Shown here piece by piece: positions 8,945 through 18,107 of a DNA stretch of 64,000 bases. The position numbers and the translations under genes were made by a program. Source of the stretch: Spirosoma montaniterrae. GTDB taxonomy: Bacteria > Bacteroidota > Bacteroidia > Cytophagales > Spirosomataceae. The stretch spans positions 5,082,501 through 5,146,500 of the forward strand of contig NZ_CP014263.1 in NCBI RefSeq assembly GCF_001988955.1, given 5' to 3'. The notes beneath the pieces are model-generated. The model did no database searches. It was not told where the DNA came from and saw nothing but the letters and a program-made list of their open reading frames with translations. Position 1 is the first letter of the stretch. The number at the start of each line of letters is the position of its first letter.

Positions 8945-9107
8945 ATTGTTTACTGATGATAGTTGGTCACTATCTGTTTGCTCAGTAGAGAAGTCGTTGC
9001 GGTGGGAATACACTGGTTGTTCGTAAGCTACTGAATAGGCGTATTTCTGCTTTTTTTAAGCCCGACTATTTTACTACTACGACGAGGTCGTAAAAAACAT
9101 GAGCAAG

Positions 9108-9134
9108 AAAAATGCCACTCTTCAAAAAGTGGCA
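9108..9134 (-). terminator. Intrinsic terminator of the GH3/beta-lactamase fusion gene
   Basis: On the minus strand TGCCACT (9128-9134) pairs with AGTGGCA (9113-9119) around an 8-base T-rich loop, followed by five T. It starts about 30 bases after the stop codon of the 9165-12236 gene. Confidence 0.75.
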
Positions 9135-9164
9135 CCTCGCTAATAAAAGAAAATGTTGTTTTGT

Positions 9165-12100
9165 TCATTGGATCGCGCTGTACACCAGTTCGTGGATTCG
9201 TCGGCGCAACTTTGTCGTATTGATAGACGTATTGCCCGCCGTGGGGTATATACGGTTCGAGAGAAATACAAAAATCAGTTCCTCATCGGGGTCAACCCAA
9301 ACCACGTTGCCCGTGAAGCCCGTATGCCCGAACGACCGGGCCGACGCCTGCGAAGCCAGATAAACGCTGCTTTGGCTTTCTGCGTTGGGTTTGTCCCAGC
9401 CTAATGCACGATGGCTGCGGTTGCTGAGCGTTTGGCTGAAGTAGGGAACTGTCAGCGGATTAAAAATGCGCTGGTCGCCATACGTGCCTTTTTGCAGATT
9501 CATTTGCAGTAGCGTGGCAATCTCGCGGGCATTACCAAACAAACCCGCATGGCCCGATATGCCCCCCTGAACAGCCGCCATCTGATCGTGAACCGTACCT
9601 GTCAATAACTGATTCCGATAGTACGTGTCCTGCTCCGTTGGCGCACAAACCGGATTCAGCAACCGCTGCAAAGGCGTGAAACCAAGCTGATGCAGTCCCA
9701 GCGGTTTATACACGTTGTCGGTTACAAACCTGTCCAGCGGTTGCTTGCTAACCCGCTCCACAATTTTTTGCAGGAACAAAAAATTCAGGTCGCTGTAGAC
9801 GAAAGCGGGCTGACCGCTCGTATCGGTCTTGCGCGACATAGGCGACTGAATGACCCATTTCCAGACTGAGTCGCGCAGGGCCGGAACGCCCCAGAGCGTA
9901 GGCGCAATCTGAAGCGTATGCAGGCTGTCGCGGGTTGCGCTGTAGTATTCGGTTTTCAGCCCTCCGCCCGCCGTGCGCGTGCGGTCCCAGGTAGTCGGAT
10001 AAAACGACACCATACCCGACTGATGCCAGAGCAAATCCTGGAGCGTAATGTTTTGTTTGTTGGTGCCGCGCAGTTCGGTCAGATAGGCCGAAGCTTTTTG
10101 CGTCAGGTCGATCTGTTTGCGGTCGTGCAAAACCATTACCGCCTGCAAGGTTGCCAGCACCTTCGTCAATGAAGCCAGATCATAGAGCGTTTCATCGGTT
10201 ACTTTGGGCGCACCGGGCGCGTAAGTCAGTGCCCCGAAGTTTTTGCTATAGACAATTTTGCCTTTGCGGGCCACCAGAATCTCGCAACCGGGCACCACCC
10301 GGTCGCGCACGGCAGCCTGTGCCATCGCGTCAATTTTGCTCAGCACCGCCGTTCGCATCCCCACGCTCTCTGCCGAGCCTGCCGACAGCCGACCTTCAGG
10401 GTTAAGCAGCTCGCCCAGACCCACTTTCAGCGTACCGATCGAAATGGGTAACATGCCGCGCGCGCCCAGGCCGCCAAACAGCACCTGTGGCACCACGCGT
10501 TGCATCTCGTCAAATTCCTGATAAGCGCACACGAGCGCGTCGGCACCGGCAAATTGCGGCAGGCTATAAGGCGACCCAAAGGCTGTGACAATCACTTTTG
10601 TGCCGCGCTGTTTCAGCCGCGTAATCAGATCGAGCGACACTTTCGTGATGCCGTACTTGCGGGTTGCCGATTCGCTCATGCGGTGATAACTGACTACCAC
10701 CGTATTGGCATCGCCTACGCGCAGCATAATATTTTGCAGATCAACGTCCGACAGCGGTTTGTCGGGGATGGCGACGGTGGTGAAAGGCGCGTATTGATTC
10801 AACGTTTTCTGGAACACATTGCCCGGATCGGCACCAATTGCCACCGACGCCAGCCGCAGCGTGTCGAGCTGGCGCAGGGGAAGCAGGCTAACAGGATTGC
10901 TTACCACCGTAACCGCCTGTTCGCAAAGTTCCTGTTTCAGCAGTTGTGCCTCGGGCGAGTTTAAATCTGCCGACAGTCCGGCAAGATCGATAGGTTTATA
11001 TTGATGCAGCCCCGCCCAGTATTTGGCCCGCAAAATTTTCTTCACTTTTTCATCGACAAACTCCTGCGAAATCACGCCCTGCTGAATAGCACTCAGAATG
11101 GTCAGTGTGGCCTCACGTACATTTTCGGGATACAGCAGAATGTCGTTGCCTGCAATTAGTGCCCGCAGGTTCACGTCCATCGCCTTCGACGACCGGCTGA
11201 TGCCGCCCATATTCAGCGCGTCGGTGAAGACTAACCCTCTGAAACCCAACTCTTTCTTTAGTAACTCGGTTACTATTTTTTCCGACAGCGTGGCCGCCAT
11301 TGCTGGTGTATTGTCGATGACTGGCACGTGCAGATGCCCCGTTACGACTCCCATCAGGCTGTCGGCAATGAGTTTGCGGAACGGATACAGATCAATGTCG
11401 CGCATCTCCTCCGGCGACCGGCTCACGGTGGGCAAGGTATGGTGAGAATCGACGTTGGTATCGCCATGACCAGGAAAATGCTTGGCGGTGGCAATCACCC
11501 GCGTTTGCTGGAGCCCGCGCATGTAAGCCGAGGCTTTCAGGGCTACGTTTTCTTTCGATTCGCCGAACGAGCGAACACCAATGACCGGGTTGGCCGGGTT
11601 GCTGTTGATGTCGGAAACGGGCGCGAAGTTGATATGGATACCGAGCCGCTGACATTGCCGACCAATTTCGGCTCCCATGCGGTAGATTACGTCGTTGTCA
11701 CGAATGGCTCCCAACGCCATTTGCTTCGGGAAATCCATCGCGCTGTCCAAGCGCATACCCAAGCCCCATTCGCCATCGATGCCGATGAGTAAGGGTACTT
11801 TCGAAGCCGCCTGATAACGATTGGTCAGCACGGCCTGCCGATAAGGACCGCCCTGGAAGAAAATTAGTCCGCCAATATGCTGATTATGAATGAGATGCTC
11901 GATGTACTGATAATGATTTTCATGGCGGTTGGAGAACGTTGCTACCATGAAAAATTGCCCCACTTTCTGTTCGGGGGTCAGGGTTTTAAAGACGCTATCG
12001 ACCCACTGACGACCGCTATCAGACATCGTAAAAACCTCTACAGGCCGGGCTGGAAGGCCAGGTTTGTAGAGGTTGGGCGCAGCTATCGCAGCCCGCCGAA

Positions 12101-12236
12101 CGGGCGCGACCTTTGCCGGTTTATATACAATCCGATGCCAGGCCCGACGGCCCGGCTTGGTTAAGCCAAATGCAGTCAATAAACTGACGGACAGCAGACC
12201 GATCAGCACTATTGGTCGGATAACGTTGTTCCGCAT
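9165..12236 (-). CDS. Fusion of GH3 beta-N-acetylglucosaminidase-like and serine beta-lactamase-like domains
   Basis: 1023 residues in three parts. An N-terminal hydrophobic segment (PIVLIGLLSVSLLTAFGL) marks export or anchoring. Residues about 75-420 are a GH3 catalytic domain with the NagZ signature KHFPGHGDTNVDSHH and the nucleophile loop FTDALNMGG; a GH3 C-terminal-like domain follows to about 620. From about 640 to the end lies a class C beta-lactamase/penicillin-binding-like domain with SxxK (SLTK), YSDLN as the YxN-type motif and HTGFTG as the KTG equivalent. The fusion is common in Bacteroidota and is thought to act on periplasmic peptidoglycan, removing GlcNAc and cleaving peptide or ester bonds; the serine domain need not be a drug-hydrolysing enzyme. 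Monocistronic, with its own terminator. Confidence 0.9.
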   Translation of the reverse strand: MRNNVIRPIVLIGLLSVSLLTAFGLTKPGRRAWHRIVYKPAKVAPVRRAAIAAPNLYKPGLPARPVEVFTMSDSGRQWVDSVFKTLTPEQKVGQFFMVATFSNRHENHYQYIEHLIHNQHIGGLIFFQGGPYRQAVLTNRYQAASKVPLLIGIDGEWGLGMRLDSAMDFPKQMALGAIRDNDVIYRMGAEIGRQCQRLGIHINFAPVSDINSNPANPVIGVRSFGESKENVALKASAYMRGLQQTRVIATAKHFPGHGDTNVDSHHTLPTVSRSPEEMRDIDLYPFRKLIADSLMGVVTGHLHVPVIDNTPAMAATLSEKIVTELLKKELGFRGLVFTDALNMGGISRSSKAMDVNLRALIAGNDILLYPENVREATLTILSAIQQGVISQEFVDEKVKKILRAKYWAGLHQYKPIDLAGLSADLNSPEAQLLKQELCEQAVTVVSNPVSLLPLRQLDTLRLASVAIGADPGNVFQKTLNQYAPFTTVAIPDKPLSDVDLQNIMLRVGDANTVVVSYHRMSESATRKYGITKVSLDLITRLKQRGTKVIVTAFGSPYSLPQFAGADALVCAYQEFDEMQRVVPQVLFGGLGARGMLPISIGTLKVGLGELLNPEGRLSAGSAESVGMRTAVLSKIDAMAQAAVRDRVVPGCEILVARKGKIVYSKNFGALTYAPGAPKVTDETLYDLASLTKVLATLQAVMVLHDRKQIDLTQKASAYLTELRGTNKQNITLQDLLWHQSGMVSFYPTTWDRTRTAGGGLKTEYYSATRDSLHTLQIAPTLWGVPALRDSVWKWVIQSPMSRKTDTSGQPAFVYSDLNFLFLQKIVERVSKQPLDRFVTDNVYKPLGLHQLGFTPLQRLLNPVCAPTEQDTYYRNQLLTGTVHDQMAAVQGGISGHAGLFGNAREIATLLQMNLQKGTYGDQRIFNPLTVPYFSQTLSNRSHRALGWDKPNAESQSSVYLASQASARSFGHTGFTGNVVWVDPDEELIFVFLSNRIYPTAGNTSINTTKLRRRIHELVYSAIQ

Positions 12237-12416
12237 GGATACTCAACTCAGTAGGTAAAAAAATAAGTACAATCAACTCACGGCGGTTTAGTGCGAAACC
12301 ATAAAAGTAGTTAACAACCGCCGAAAACCATAACTCAATGCCAAATTGTCTGCCTTTTTAACGCAATTTTACGGTATATTAGATAGGTTAGCTGCCCGAA
12401 ATGTTTAGAGCAACCG

Positions 12417-12926
12417 ATGAAATTGACGAAAAAAATAAAGATTTTAATGCTTGCCGTTAGTTGTGCAAGCCTGACCGGTATGGCGCAAACATCCTCAAAG
12501 ACTTACGGAACCATGCTGGATGCACTCTATAAAAAGACGGTGCCTTTAGTGACGGTGGCCGAACTGAAGAAAATGCCCAACACTATATTGCTCGACACGC
12601 GTGCCCGTGCCGAATACGACGTGAGCCATTTGCCCAATGCGCGTTGGGTAGGCTACGATGATTTTGACCTGAAACGAGTGCAGGATATTTCGAAAGATGC
12701 CAACGTAGTGCTTTATTGCTCAGTAGGTTACAGAAGCGAGCGCGTTGGCGAGAAGCTATTGGCGGCTGGCTATCGGCATGTACACAACCTGCACGGAAGC
12801 CTCTTCGAGTGGGTTAATCAGGGCAACCCGGTAGTAGATAATCAGGGGAAAACCACGCAGCGCGTTCATGCATACTCGCGGCTGTGGGGCGTTTGGCTGA
12901 AACGCGGAGAGAAAGTATATGACTGA
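12417..12926 (+). CDS. Secreted rhodanese-like domain protein
   Basis: 169 residues. A basic N-terminus and hydrophobic stretch (IKILMLAVSCASLTGMAQ) form a signal peptide, so the protein is probably periplasmic. One rhodanese domain follows: TILLDTRARAEYDVSHLPNA and the active-site loop CSVGYRSERVG, in which Cys is the sulfur-accepting residue. The last 25 residues (NPVVDNQGKTTQRVHAYSR) are a family-typical tail. Rhodaneses transfer sulfane sulfur; the physiological partner is not suggested by the neighbours. It converges on a small secreted protein whose stop abuts this gene without spacing. Confidence 0.88.
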   Translation: MKLTKKIKILMLAVSCASLTGMAQTSSKTYGTMLDALYKKTVPLVTVAELKKMPNTILLDTRARAEYDVSHLPNARWVGYDDFDLKRVQDISKDANVVLYCSVGYRSERVGEKLLAAGYRHVHNLHGSLFEWVNQGNPVVDNQGKTTQRVHAYSRLWGVWLKRGEKVYD

Positions 12927-13172
12927 TTAAAACGCCTGGCTGGGCCGCATCTGCGAGAGGGCCGACAACAGCCGCTTGCTGAACGCAGCTTTATCCACAG
13001 CAGGTTGCCAGCACGATACGCCCGGCGACTGAACCCGCGTTTTGCGAACCGCTGCCGATGCCTTCGCCCGCATTTGCTTACGAGCCGCAAATAAATTGTG
13101 CGGATGCCCCATACCGATGGCCTGCCCGCTTACTCCCAGCAACACAATCCCGACAATCAGCAACGTTTTCAT
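12927..13172 (-). CDS. Small secreted protein of unknown function
   Basis: 81 residues with a clear signal peptide (MKTLLIVGIVLLGVSGQAIG) and a short basic mature part with a single Cys. I recognise no domain. The open frame ends exactly at the stop of the convergent rhodanese gene, and the signal peptide is well formed, so I believe it is real. Function not assigned. Confidence 0.55.
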   Translation of the reverse strand: MKTLLIVGIVLLGVSGQAIGMGHPHNLFAARKQMRAKASAAVRKTRVQSPGVSCWQPAVDKAAFSKRLLSALSQMRPSQAF

Positions 13173-13274
13173 GACCTTGATTTTCTATGACAGCACAAAG
13201 ATATAGGTTTTATTTAGTATCTTGCAATACATAGTACTAAATTTTTTTAGCCGGACGATCAGCCCGGCTAAAAA

Positions 13275-14072
13275 TTACTCGACTACAATGCGCTTTACCG
13301 CCCCGTCTTCATTCTGAGTAACGGTTACGAAGTAAGTTCCCTTGGGGTTGCGGCCCAGATCGATTTGCCCGACAAACTCACCCGAAAAGTCGCGAAGGTC
13401 ACGTTTTGCCACTTCTTTACCTTTTGGGTTCGTTACCACAATACTCACGTCGCCTTTGGCCGGGGCCGTAAACCGAACATTTAGCTGGTTGCGGTCAGGA
13501 TTATTAGGAAATGCTTCCAGCCCGCGAATGGTTGAGGGTTTGCCGCCTACGTTACGCGCCCAGTCTTCAAACGGTCGGGCAAGTTGCCGGTCCCAGTCAC
13601 GCGGGAACTGAAACTCGAACCGCTTGAAACGGTCGGCCAACGAATCGGCATTACGTCGATACTCAAACGTTCGGTAATCGCGTCCGTTACGGGGAGCGCG
13701 GTTGCGGAATGTATAGGCGTCGCCCTGCATCCGGTTGCGATCAGTCCGATTTCGTTCGCGGATAACCTCGCGGTCGGCGTTTTCTTCTACAATAATGGTC
13801 AATTGCCGCTGCCGACCATCTTTACGGGCCGCTTTCAGCGAATCGACAAGCTTCGTAACCATTGCATCGCGTTGCGGATCGGTCATGCCGTCGATACGGT
13901 ACGTGCGTTCGGTTTCGCGCACGTCGTTGCCGTTCCGTTCGATAATCTTAACGGTTACTTCATCTTTCTGGGGTTGGGCTTTCGGTGATTCGGCTTGCTG
14001 TGCCGTTGCCAGCCCACCTGCCAGCGTGAACGCCAGCGCGAACCGGCATCCGATAAAAACTGTTTTTTTCAT
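13275..14072 (-). CDS. Secreted basic protein with T9SS type A sorting domain
   Basis: About 265 residues from the ATG at 14072, which gives a canonical signal peptide (MKKTVFIGCRFALAFTLAGG, TAQQAE). The frame is open upstream to 14120, but those residues spoil the signal. The middle is rich in Arg, Asn and Asp (RERNRTDRNRMQG, RNRAPRNGRDYR) and looks low-complexity. The last 75 residues (LEAFPNNPDRNQLNVRFTAP, GTYFVTVTQNEDGAVKRIVVE) are a type A sorting domain, so it should be carried over the outer membrane by the type IX system. No enzymatic domain seen. Confidence 0.75.
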   Translation of the reverse strand: MKKTVFIGCRFALAFTLAGGLATAQQAESPKAQPQKDEVTVKIIERNGNDVRETERTYRIDGMTDPQRDAMVTKLVDSLKAARKDGRQRQLTIIVEENADREVIRERNRTDRNRMQGDAYTFRNRAPRNGRDYRTFEYRRNADSLADRFKRFEFQFPRDWDRQLARPFEDWARNVGGKPSTIRGLEAFPNNPDRNQLNVRFTAPAKGDVSIVVTNPKGKEVAKRDLRDFSGEFVGQIDLGRNPKGTYFVTVTQNEDGAVKRIVVE

Positions 14073-14190
14073 GTGTACTATGGTTGTTTGATGAAAACGC
14101 AATCGCGAAACGTATGGCATCCAACCGACTGTTAAAGTTTGTTAAGCCGCCAATTGGTTGCCGCCCGCCGTCGTATTTTTACAATAATTC

Positions 14191-14284
14191 CGAAGTATAA
14201 AGTTGCGATAGTGTATAGTTCAACGTTGATGGGGCATAATCTCGACCCGACACTTTATAACTCTACAACTCTATAACTTCTTCT
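14191..14284. repeat. Inverted array of octamer repeats upstream of the sensor kinase
   Basis: The right arm reads ACTTTATA, ACTCTACA, ACTCTATA, ACTTCTTC in consecutive 8-mers (14251-14284). The left arm (14193-14228) carries imperfect reverse complements (AGTATAAA, GTTGCGAT, AGTGTATA, GTTCAACG). The unit type (GTTRTARA) matches the array between the response regulator and hemB. It lies in the 5' region of the kinase gene and could form a leader hairpin. Confidence 0.6.
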
Positions 14285-14329
14285 GAATAGATGCAAAAGC
14301 AACAAAAACGTTGCATGGGTTCGTAAAAA

Positions 14330-16158
14330 ATGTCGAGACAACGCATACGCTGGATTGTGATGCTGATGGCCGTAGGGTTGCTGGGCTTAGTAGGTCTGCA
14401 ACTCTATTGGATTGGCAGTGCGCTCCAGTTGCAGAAAGAACAGTTTGCCTATAAAGTAACCGACGCGTTGCAGGAAGTGGTGCGGACACTCGAACGGCAG
14501 GAGATTGTGTACCTGACGCGGCAGCGCGTACATGCCCGCGAGCAGCAGAATCGGCTCATGGCAATTGCCAAGCCAACGCCAAAACCTGCTTTGCCGAAAG
14601 CAAAATCAAAAATACCGTCCGTATCCGAACGGTCGGTTGCTGCTGACCCCGCCGTTACCGACCGGCCTTCAACCGTAGCCGGGTTGCCAACGGGGGGGCA
14701 GTGGTTGTGCAATCAGACGTATTACACCCTACTGTGCGGCCTTTATCGGCTGAGCAAATGGTGGTGGTTGAAGAGTTTTTTCGGCAACAGGATGAACTGA
14801 TGGCTGTGGGCGACTGGCAAACACAATTGCTTCAGCAGCAGCAGTTTGATCGGTGGGTTGAGACAATTATGACCGACGAGTTGAACCGAATCAATGCGCA
14901 GGTTGCCGAAAATGCGCGACAGCAGGAGAAACTGAAGCAGGCCGCCGAACGGCGAACCCAGCAGCAGACCCGGAAACTGGCGCAGGCAGAAAAGCCCACC
15001 AGTTTGAGCCAGAATCGGGCTAATGAGCAGTCGGCTATGATTAAAGACGTGCTGAAAGGGCTGCTCATGTCCGACCGGCCTATCGAAGACCGCGTAAACC
15101 GGCTGGCCTTGGATACGCTGCTTCGGCAGGCACTGACCGAGCGCGGCATCAGCATTCCGTTTGCTTATGGCGTCAGAACCCGTCAGAAACCGGCGTTTTT
15201 ATTTACCTCGCTCGGAACGCAACCGAAGCAGTTCGATGAAAACGGCTATAAAGCAATCTTGTTTCCGAACAATCTGCTCGATACGGGCAATTTTGTGTAC
15301 GTGTATTTTCCAACCCAGCAGGCGTTCATTCTGAGCCGATTATGGTTCACGTTTGCTGCCTCGGCGGTGCTGATTCTGGTAATTCTGGCCTGTTTTTACA
15401 TTGCAATCAGCACCATTGTTCGCCAGAAAAAACTGGCAGACATTAAAAATGATTTTATCAACAACATGACTCACGAGTTTAAAACGCCTATTTCCACTAT
15501 TTCGCTGGCAGTTGAAATGGCTGAAAACGTGGGGTTGGTCGGGGGTAACGACGATGCGCAGTCGCGGTTGAGCCGGTACATGGGCATTATCCGCGACGAA
15601 ACCCGGCGGCTGGGGTCGCACGTAGAGAAGGTACTGCAAATGGCCCTGCTCGACCGGGGCGAAATCAGGCTTAAACTCTCGTCGGTGAACGTACACGACG
15701 TTATCGAAAAGGTGCTGAATAATATCGGTTTGCAAATCGAACAGCGCGAGGGCGAACTGGAACTTGAGTTTGAGGCCGAACACGAAATTATTGAAGCCGA
15801 CGAGGTTCATATTACCAACGTGCTGTATAACCTGATCGACAACGCCATCAAATACTCGCCCGAACGCCCACACATCACCATCCGAACGCGAAATACACCT
15901 GCCGAATCGTCAGTCACGGGTATCAGTATTACGGTTACGGATCAGGGCTTAGGTATGACCAAAGACCAATTAAGCCGTATTTTTGAGAAATTTTATCGCG
16001 TACCAACCGGAAACCGTCACGACGTAAAAGGATTCGGGCTGGGACTCAGCTATGTGAAAAAAATGATTGACGAACATCACGGCCTGATCAACGTTGAGAG
16101 CCAGCCGGGCCGGGGCAGTTCGTTTGAAATAGTTTTACCATATAGAATGATTGACTGA
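14330..16158 (+). pseudogene. Sensor histidine kinase, full-length gene interrupted by a frameshift at a G7 tract
   Basis: The first frame starts at ATG 14330 with a membrane helix (IVMLMAVGLLGLVGLQLYWI) and the start of a periplasmic domain. It stays open to 14800 but loses its sense near 14698. From there the reading continues one frame over (14701-16158), giving the rest of the sensor region, a second membrane helix and the kinase core. The switch lies at seven consecutive G (14692-14698). Eight G would join the frames as ACG GGG GGG GCA GTG, giving a normal two-helix sensor kinase of about 609 residues. As written the gene is broken. A sequencing error, a phase-variable tract and a true mutation are all possible. 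It precedes an OmpR-type regulator. Confidence 0.75.
14701..16158 (+). CDS. Sensor histidine kinase, C-terminal portion with complete kinase core
   Basis: This frame holds the kinase half of the interrupted gene. Residues about 1-205 are a Gln-rich coiled-coil sensor region, then comes a membrane helix (FTFAASAVLILVILACFYI). The dimerisation/phosphoacceptor motif is FINNMTHEFKTPISTISLA, with His as the phosphorylated residue. The ATPase domain has the N box (NVLYNLIDNAIKYS), G1 (VTDQGLGM), the F box (FEKFYRVPTGNRH) and G2 (GFGLGLSYVKKM). Without the upstream frame it lacks its first membrane helix, so its topology would be abnormal if translated from the GTG at 14701. The cognate regulator is almost certainly the gene at 16230. 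Confidence 0.85.
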   Translation: MVVQSDVLHPTVRPLSAEQMVVVEEFFRQQDELMAVGDWQTQLLQQQQFDRWVETIMTDELNRINAQVAENARQQEKLKQAAERRTQQQTRKLAQAEKPTSLSQNRANEQSAMIKDVLKGLLMSDRPIEDRVNRLALDTLLRQALTERGISIPFAYGVRTRQKPAFLFTSLGTQPKQFDENGYKAILFPNNLLDTGNFVYVYFPTQQAFILSRLWFTFAASAVLILVILACFYIAISTIVRQKKLADIKNDFINNMTHEFKTPISTISLAVEMAENVGLVGGNDDAQSRLSRYMGIIRDETRRLGSHVEKVLQMALLDRGEIRLKLSSVNVHDVIEKVLNNIGLQIEQREGELELEFEAEHEIIEADEVHITNVLYNLIDNAIKYSPERPHITIRTRNTPAESSVTGISITVTDQGLGMTKDQLSRIFEKFYRVPTGNRHDVKGFGLGLSYVKKMIDEHHGLINVESQPGRGSSFEIVLPYRMID

Positions 16159-16226
16159 TTGAGTGGTTGAATGAGTTCTTGTGCGCTTCATTCAATCATT
16201 CGACCATTCATTTATTCAACCATTTA
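16145..16226. repeat. Inverted array of octamer repeats between kinase and regulator
   Basis: The left arm reads AATGATTG, ACTGATTG, AGTGGTTG, AATGAGTT. The right arm (16188-16226), reverse complemented, reads AATGGTTG, AATAAATG, AATGGTCG, AATGATTG. Both arms keep the 8-base period. The left arm overlaps the last kinase codons and stop. The same octamer family recurs at 50709-50807 before the aspartate kinase gene. Confidence 0.8.
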
Positions 16227-16229
16227 GTT

Positions 16230-16910
16230 ATGCCATCTATTCTCCTCGTTGAAGACGACCCGAACCTGGGCCTGCTGGTGCAGGAATATTTAGTGCTGAA
16301 GGGCTATACCGCCGACCGGGTTACAGATGGTAATCAGGGTCTCCAACAGTTCATGGCAAATCCCTATGACCTGTGCATTTTCGACGTGATGATGCCTAAA
16401 AAAGATGGCTTCACATTGGCGAAGGAAGTGCGCATGGCAAACCGCGACGTACCAATTATCTTCCTGACAGCCAAATCGATGCAGGAAGATACCATTCAGG
16501 GGTTTCGGATTGGGGCCGATGATTATATTACCAAGCCGTTTAGCATGGAGGAGTTATTGCTTCGGATTCAGGCCATTCTACGCCGGTATCAGCGCACGAC
16601 CGATCTTCCCGAAACGACTACCTTTCAAATTGGCTCGTTTGCGTTCGATTACCCGCATCAGTTGCTAACGCAAAATGGCGTTGCCCAGAAACTAACCAGC
16701 AAAGAATCGGAGTTATTAAAATTGCTGGCACAAAACCTGAATCAGCCCGTAAGCCGTAGCTTCGCGCTCAAGATGGTCTGGGGTGATGATTCATATTTCA
16801 ACGCCCGCAGCATGGACGTGTACGTGACCAAACTCCGCAAGTACCTTAAAGCCGACGAGTCGGTGCAGTTGGTCAACGTTCACGGCGAAGGCTTCAAACT
16901 GATTGTTTAA
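16230..16910 (+). CDS. Response regulator, OmpR/PhoB family
   Basis: 226 residues from ATG 16230 (MPSILLVEDDPNLGLLVQEY). The frame is open from 16167, but those 21 residues only translate the octamer repeat, so I reject the longer start. The receiver domain has the acidic pair in VEDD, the phosphoacceptor Asp in LCIFDVMMPKKDGF, a Thr in FLTAKS and Lys in YITKPFSMEELL. The C-terminal winged helix carries LTSKESELLKLLAQN and RSMDVYVTKLRKYLKAD. It should bind DNA after phosphorylation by the kinase encoded upstream. Target genes are unknown. The repeat arrays on both sides may shape its mRNA. Confidence 0.95.
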   Translation: MPSILLVEDDPNLGLLVQEYLVLKGYTADRVTDGNQGLQQFMANPYDLCIFDVMMPKKDGFTLAKEVRMANRDVPIIFLTAKSMQEDTIQGFRIGADDYITKPFSMEELLLRIQAILRRYQRTTDLPETTTFQIGSFAFDYPHQLLTQNGVAQKLTSKESELLKLLAQNLNQPVSRSFALKMVWGDDSYFNARSMDVYVTKLRKYLKADESVQLVNVHGEGFKLIV

Positions 16911-17011
16911 GTTGTAAAGTTATAGGGTTATAAGGTTGTAAGGTTGCTGACGCACTTATAGCTCCGCCTGGCAAACTCTACAACTTTATGACGTTACAAC
17001 CTTACAACTTT
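16909..17011. repeat. Inverted array of octamer repeats between regulator and hemB
   Basis: The left arm reads GTTGTAAA, GTTATAGG, GTTATAAG, GTTGTAAG, GTTGCTGA (16911-16950). The right arm (16975-17011), reverse complemented, reads TTCATAAA, GTTGTAAG, GTTGTAAC, GTCATAAA, GTTGTAGA. The strict 8-base period and the two complementary arms are visible by eye. It fills the whole gap and ends right at the hemB start codon. Confidence 0.85.
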
Positions 17012-17992
17012 ATGAATATCGTTCGTCGTCCGCGCCGGAATCGCCAATCGGCGGCCATACGCGACATGGTGCAGGAAACGCTCCTGTCGGTTACAGATTT
17101 TATTTTCCCACTGTTTGTGCTGGAAGGCCAGAACATACGTAGCGAAGTAGCGTCGATGCCGGGCATCTACCGCTACTCGACCGATTTGTTGCTGAACGAA
17201 ATTCAGGCGTGTGTCGATCTGGGGCTACAGTCTTTCGCATTGTTTCCAAACTTACCGGAGAGCAAAAAAGACAAATACGCGACCGAAAGTCATAATCCCG
17301 ACGGCCTGTATCTGCAAACTGTTCGGTCCATAAAAGACCGCTTCCCCGACGTAGTGGTGATGACCGACGTGGCAATGGACCCGTATAGTTCCGACGGACA
17401 TGATGGCATCGTTGAAAACGGCAAAATCGTAAACGACCCAACCCTTGATGTGCTGGGCCACATGGCCGTAGCCCAGGCACAGGCCGGAGCCGACATTGTG
17501 GGGCCGTCGGATATGATGGATGGGCGCGTGGGCTACATTCGCCAGATGCTTGACGTTCATGGTTTTCAGGACGTAGCAATCATGGCTTATACGGCCAAAT
17601 ACGCCAGTGCATTCTACGGTCCTTTCCGCGACGCGCTCGACTCGGCCCCCAAGTTTGGCGATAAGAAAACATACCAGATGAATCCCGCCAACAGCCGCGA
17701 AGCACTCATCGAAGCCGAACTCGACAAGGTAGAAGGAGCTGATTTTCTGATGGTAAAGCCTGCACTCGCTTACTTGGATATCATCAAACTACTTCGCGAT
17801 AATTTCGATTTGCCCATTGCGGCCTACAACGTCAGTGGAGAATATGCGATGGTGAAAGCTGCCGCCCGCAACGGCTGGCTCGACGGCGACCGGGCCATGC
17901 TCGAATCGCTGATGGCAATCAAACGCGCCGGAGCCAACGTAATTCTAACCTATTTTGCTAAAGAAGCCGCAGCACTGCTTGCCTACCGCTAA
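17012..17992 (+). CDS. hemB: Delta-aminolevulinic acid dehydratase (porphobilinogen synthase)
   Basis: 326 residues. It joins two 5-aminolevulinate molecules into porphobilinogen, the second committed step of tetrapyrrole synthesis, in the cytoplasm. The active-site lysines lie in FGDKKTYQMNP (about residue 195-205) and FLMVKPALAYLDII (about 247), the latter forming the Schiff base. The metal loop reads VAMDPYSSDGHDG, with Asp where zinc enzymes have Cys, so this is the non-zinc, Mg-stimulated type. I start at ATG 17012 (MNIVRRPRRNRQS); the upstream ATG at 16988 lies in the repeat array. Well separated from other haem genes. Confidence 0.95.
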   Translation: MNIVRRPRRNRQSAAIRDMVQETLLSVTDFIFPLFVLEGQNIRSEVASMPGIYRYSTDLLLNEIQACVDLGLQSFALFPNLPESKKDKYATESHNPDGLYLQTVRSIKDRFPDVVVMTDVAMDPYSSDGHDGIVENGKIVNDPTLDVLGHMAVAQAQAGADIVGPSDMMDGRVGYIRQMLDVHGFQDVAIMAYTAKYASAFYGPFRDALDSAPKFGDKKTYQMNPANSREALIEAELDKVEGADFLMVKPALAYLDIIKLLRDNFDLPIAAYNVSGEYAMVKAAARNGWLDGDRAMLESLMAIKRAGANVILTYFAKEAAALLAYR

Positions 17993-18107
17993 CGAAATAT
18001 TGAAGGATTTTCTACTGAGTCTATAGGTATTTATACGGTAACGTTGCGTAATTTTACGAAGGCGATAATCGACGTAGGTTGAGCCAGTTATCGCCTTCTC
18101 TCTACAA

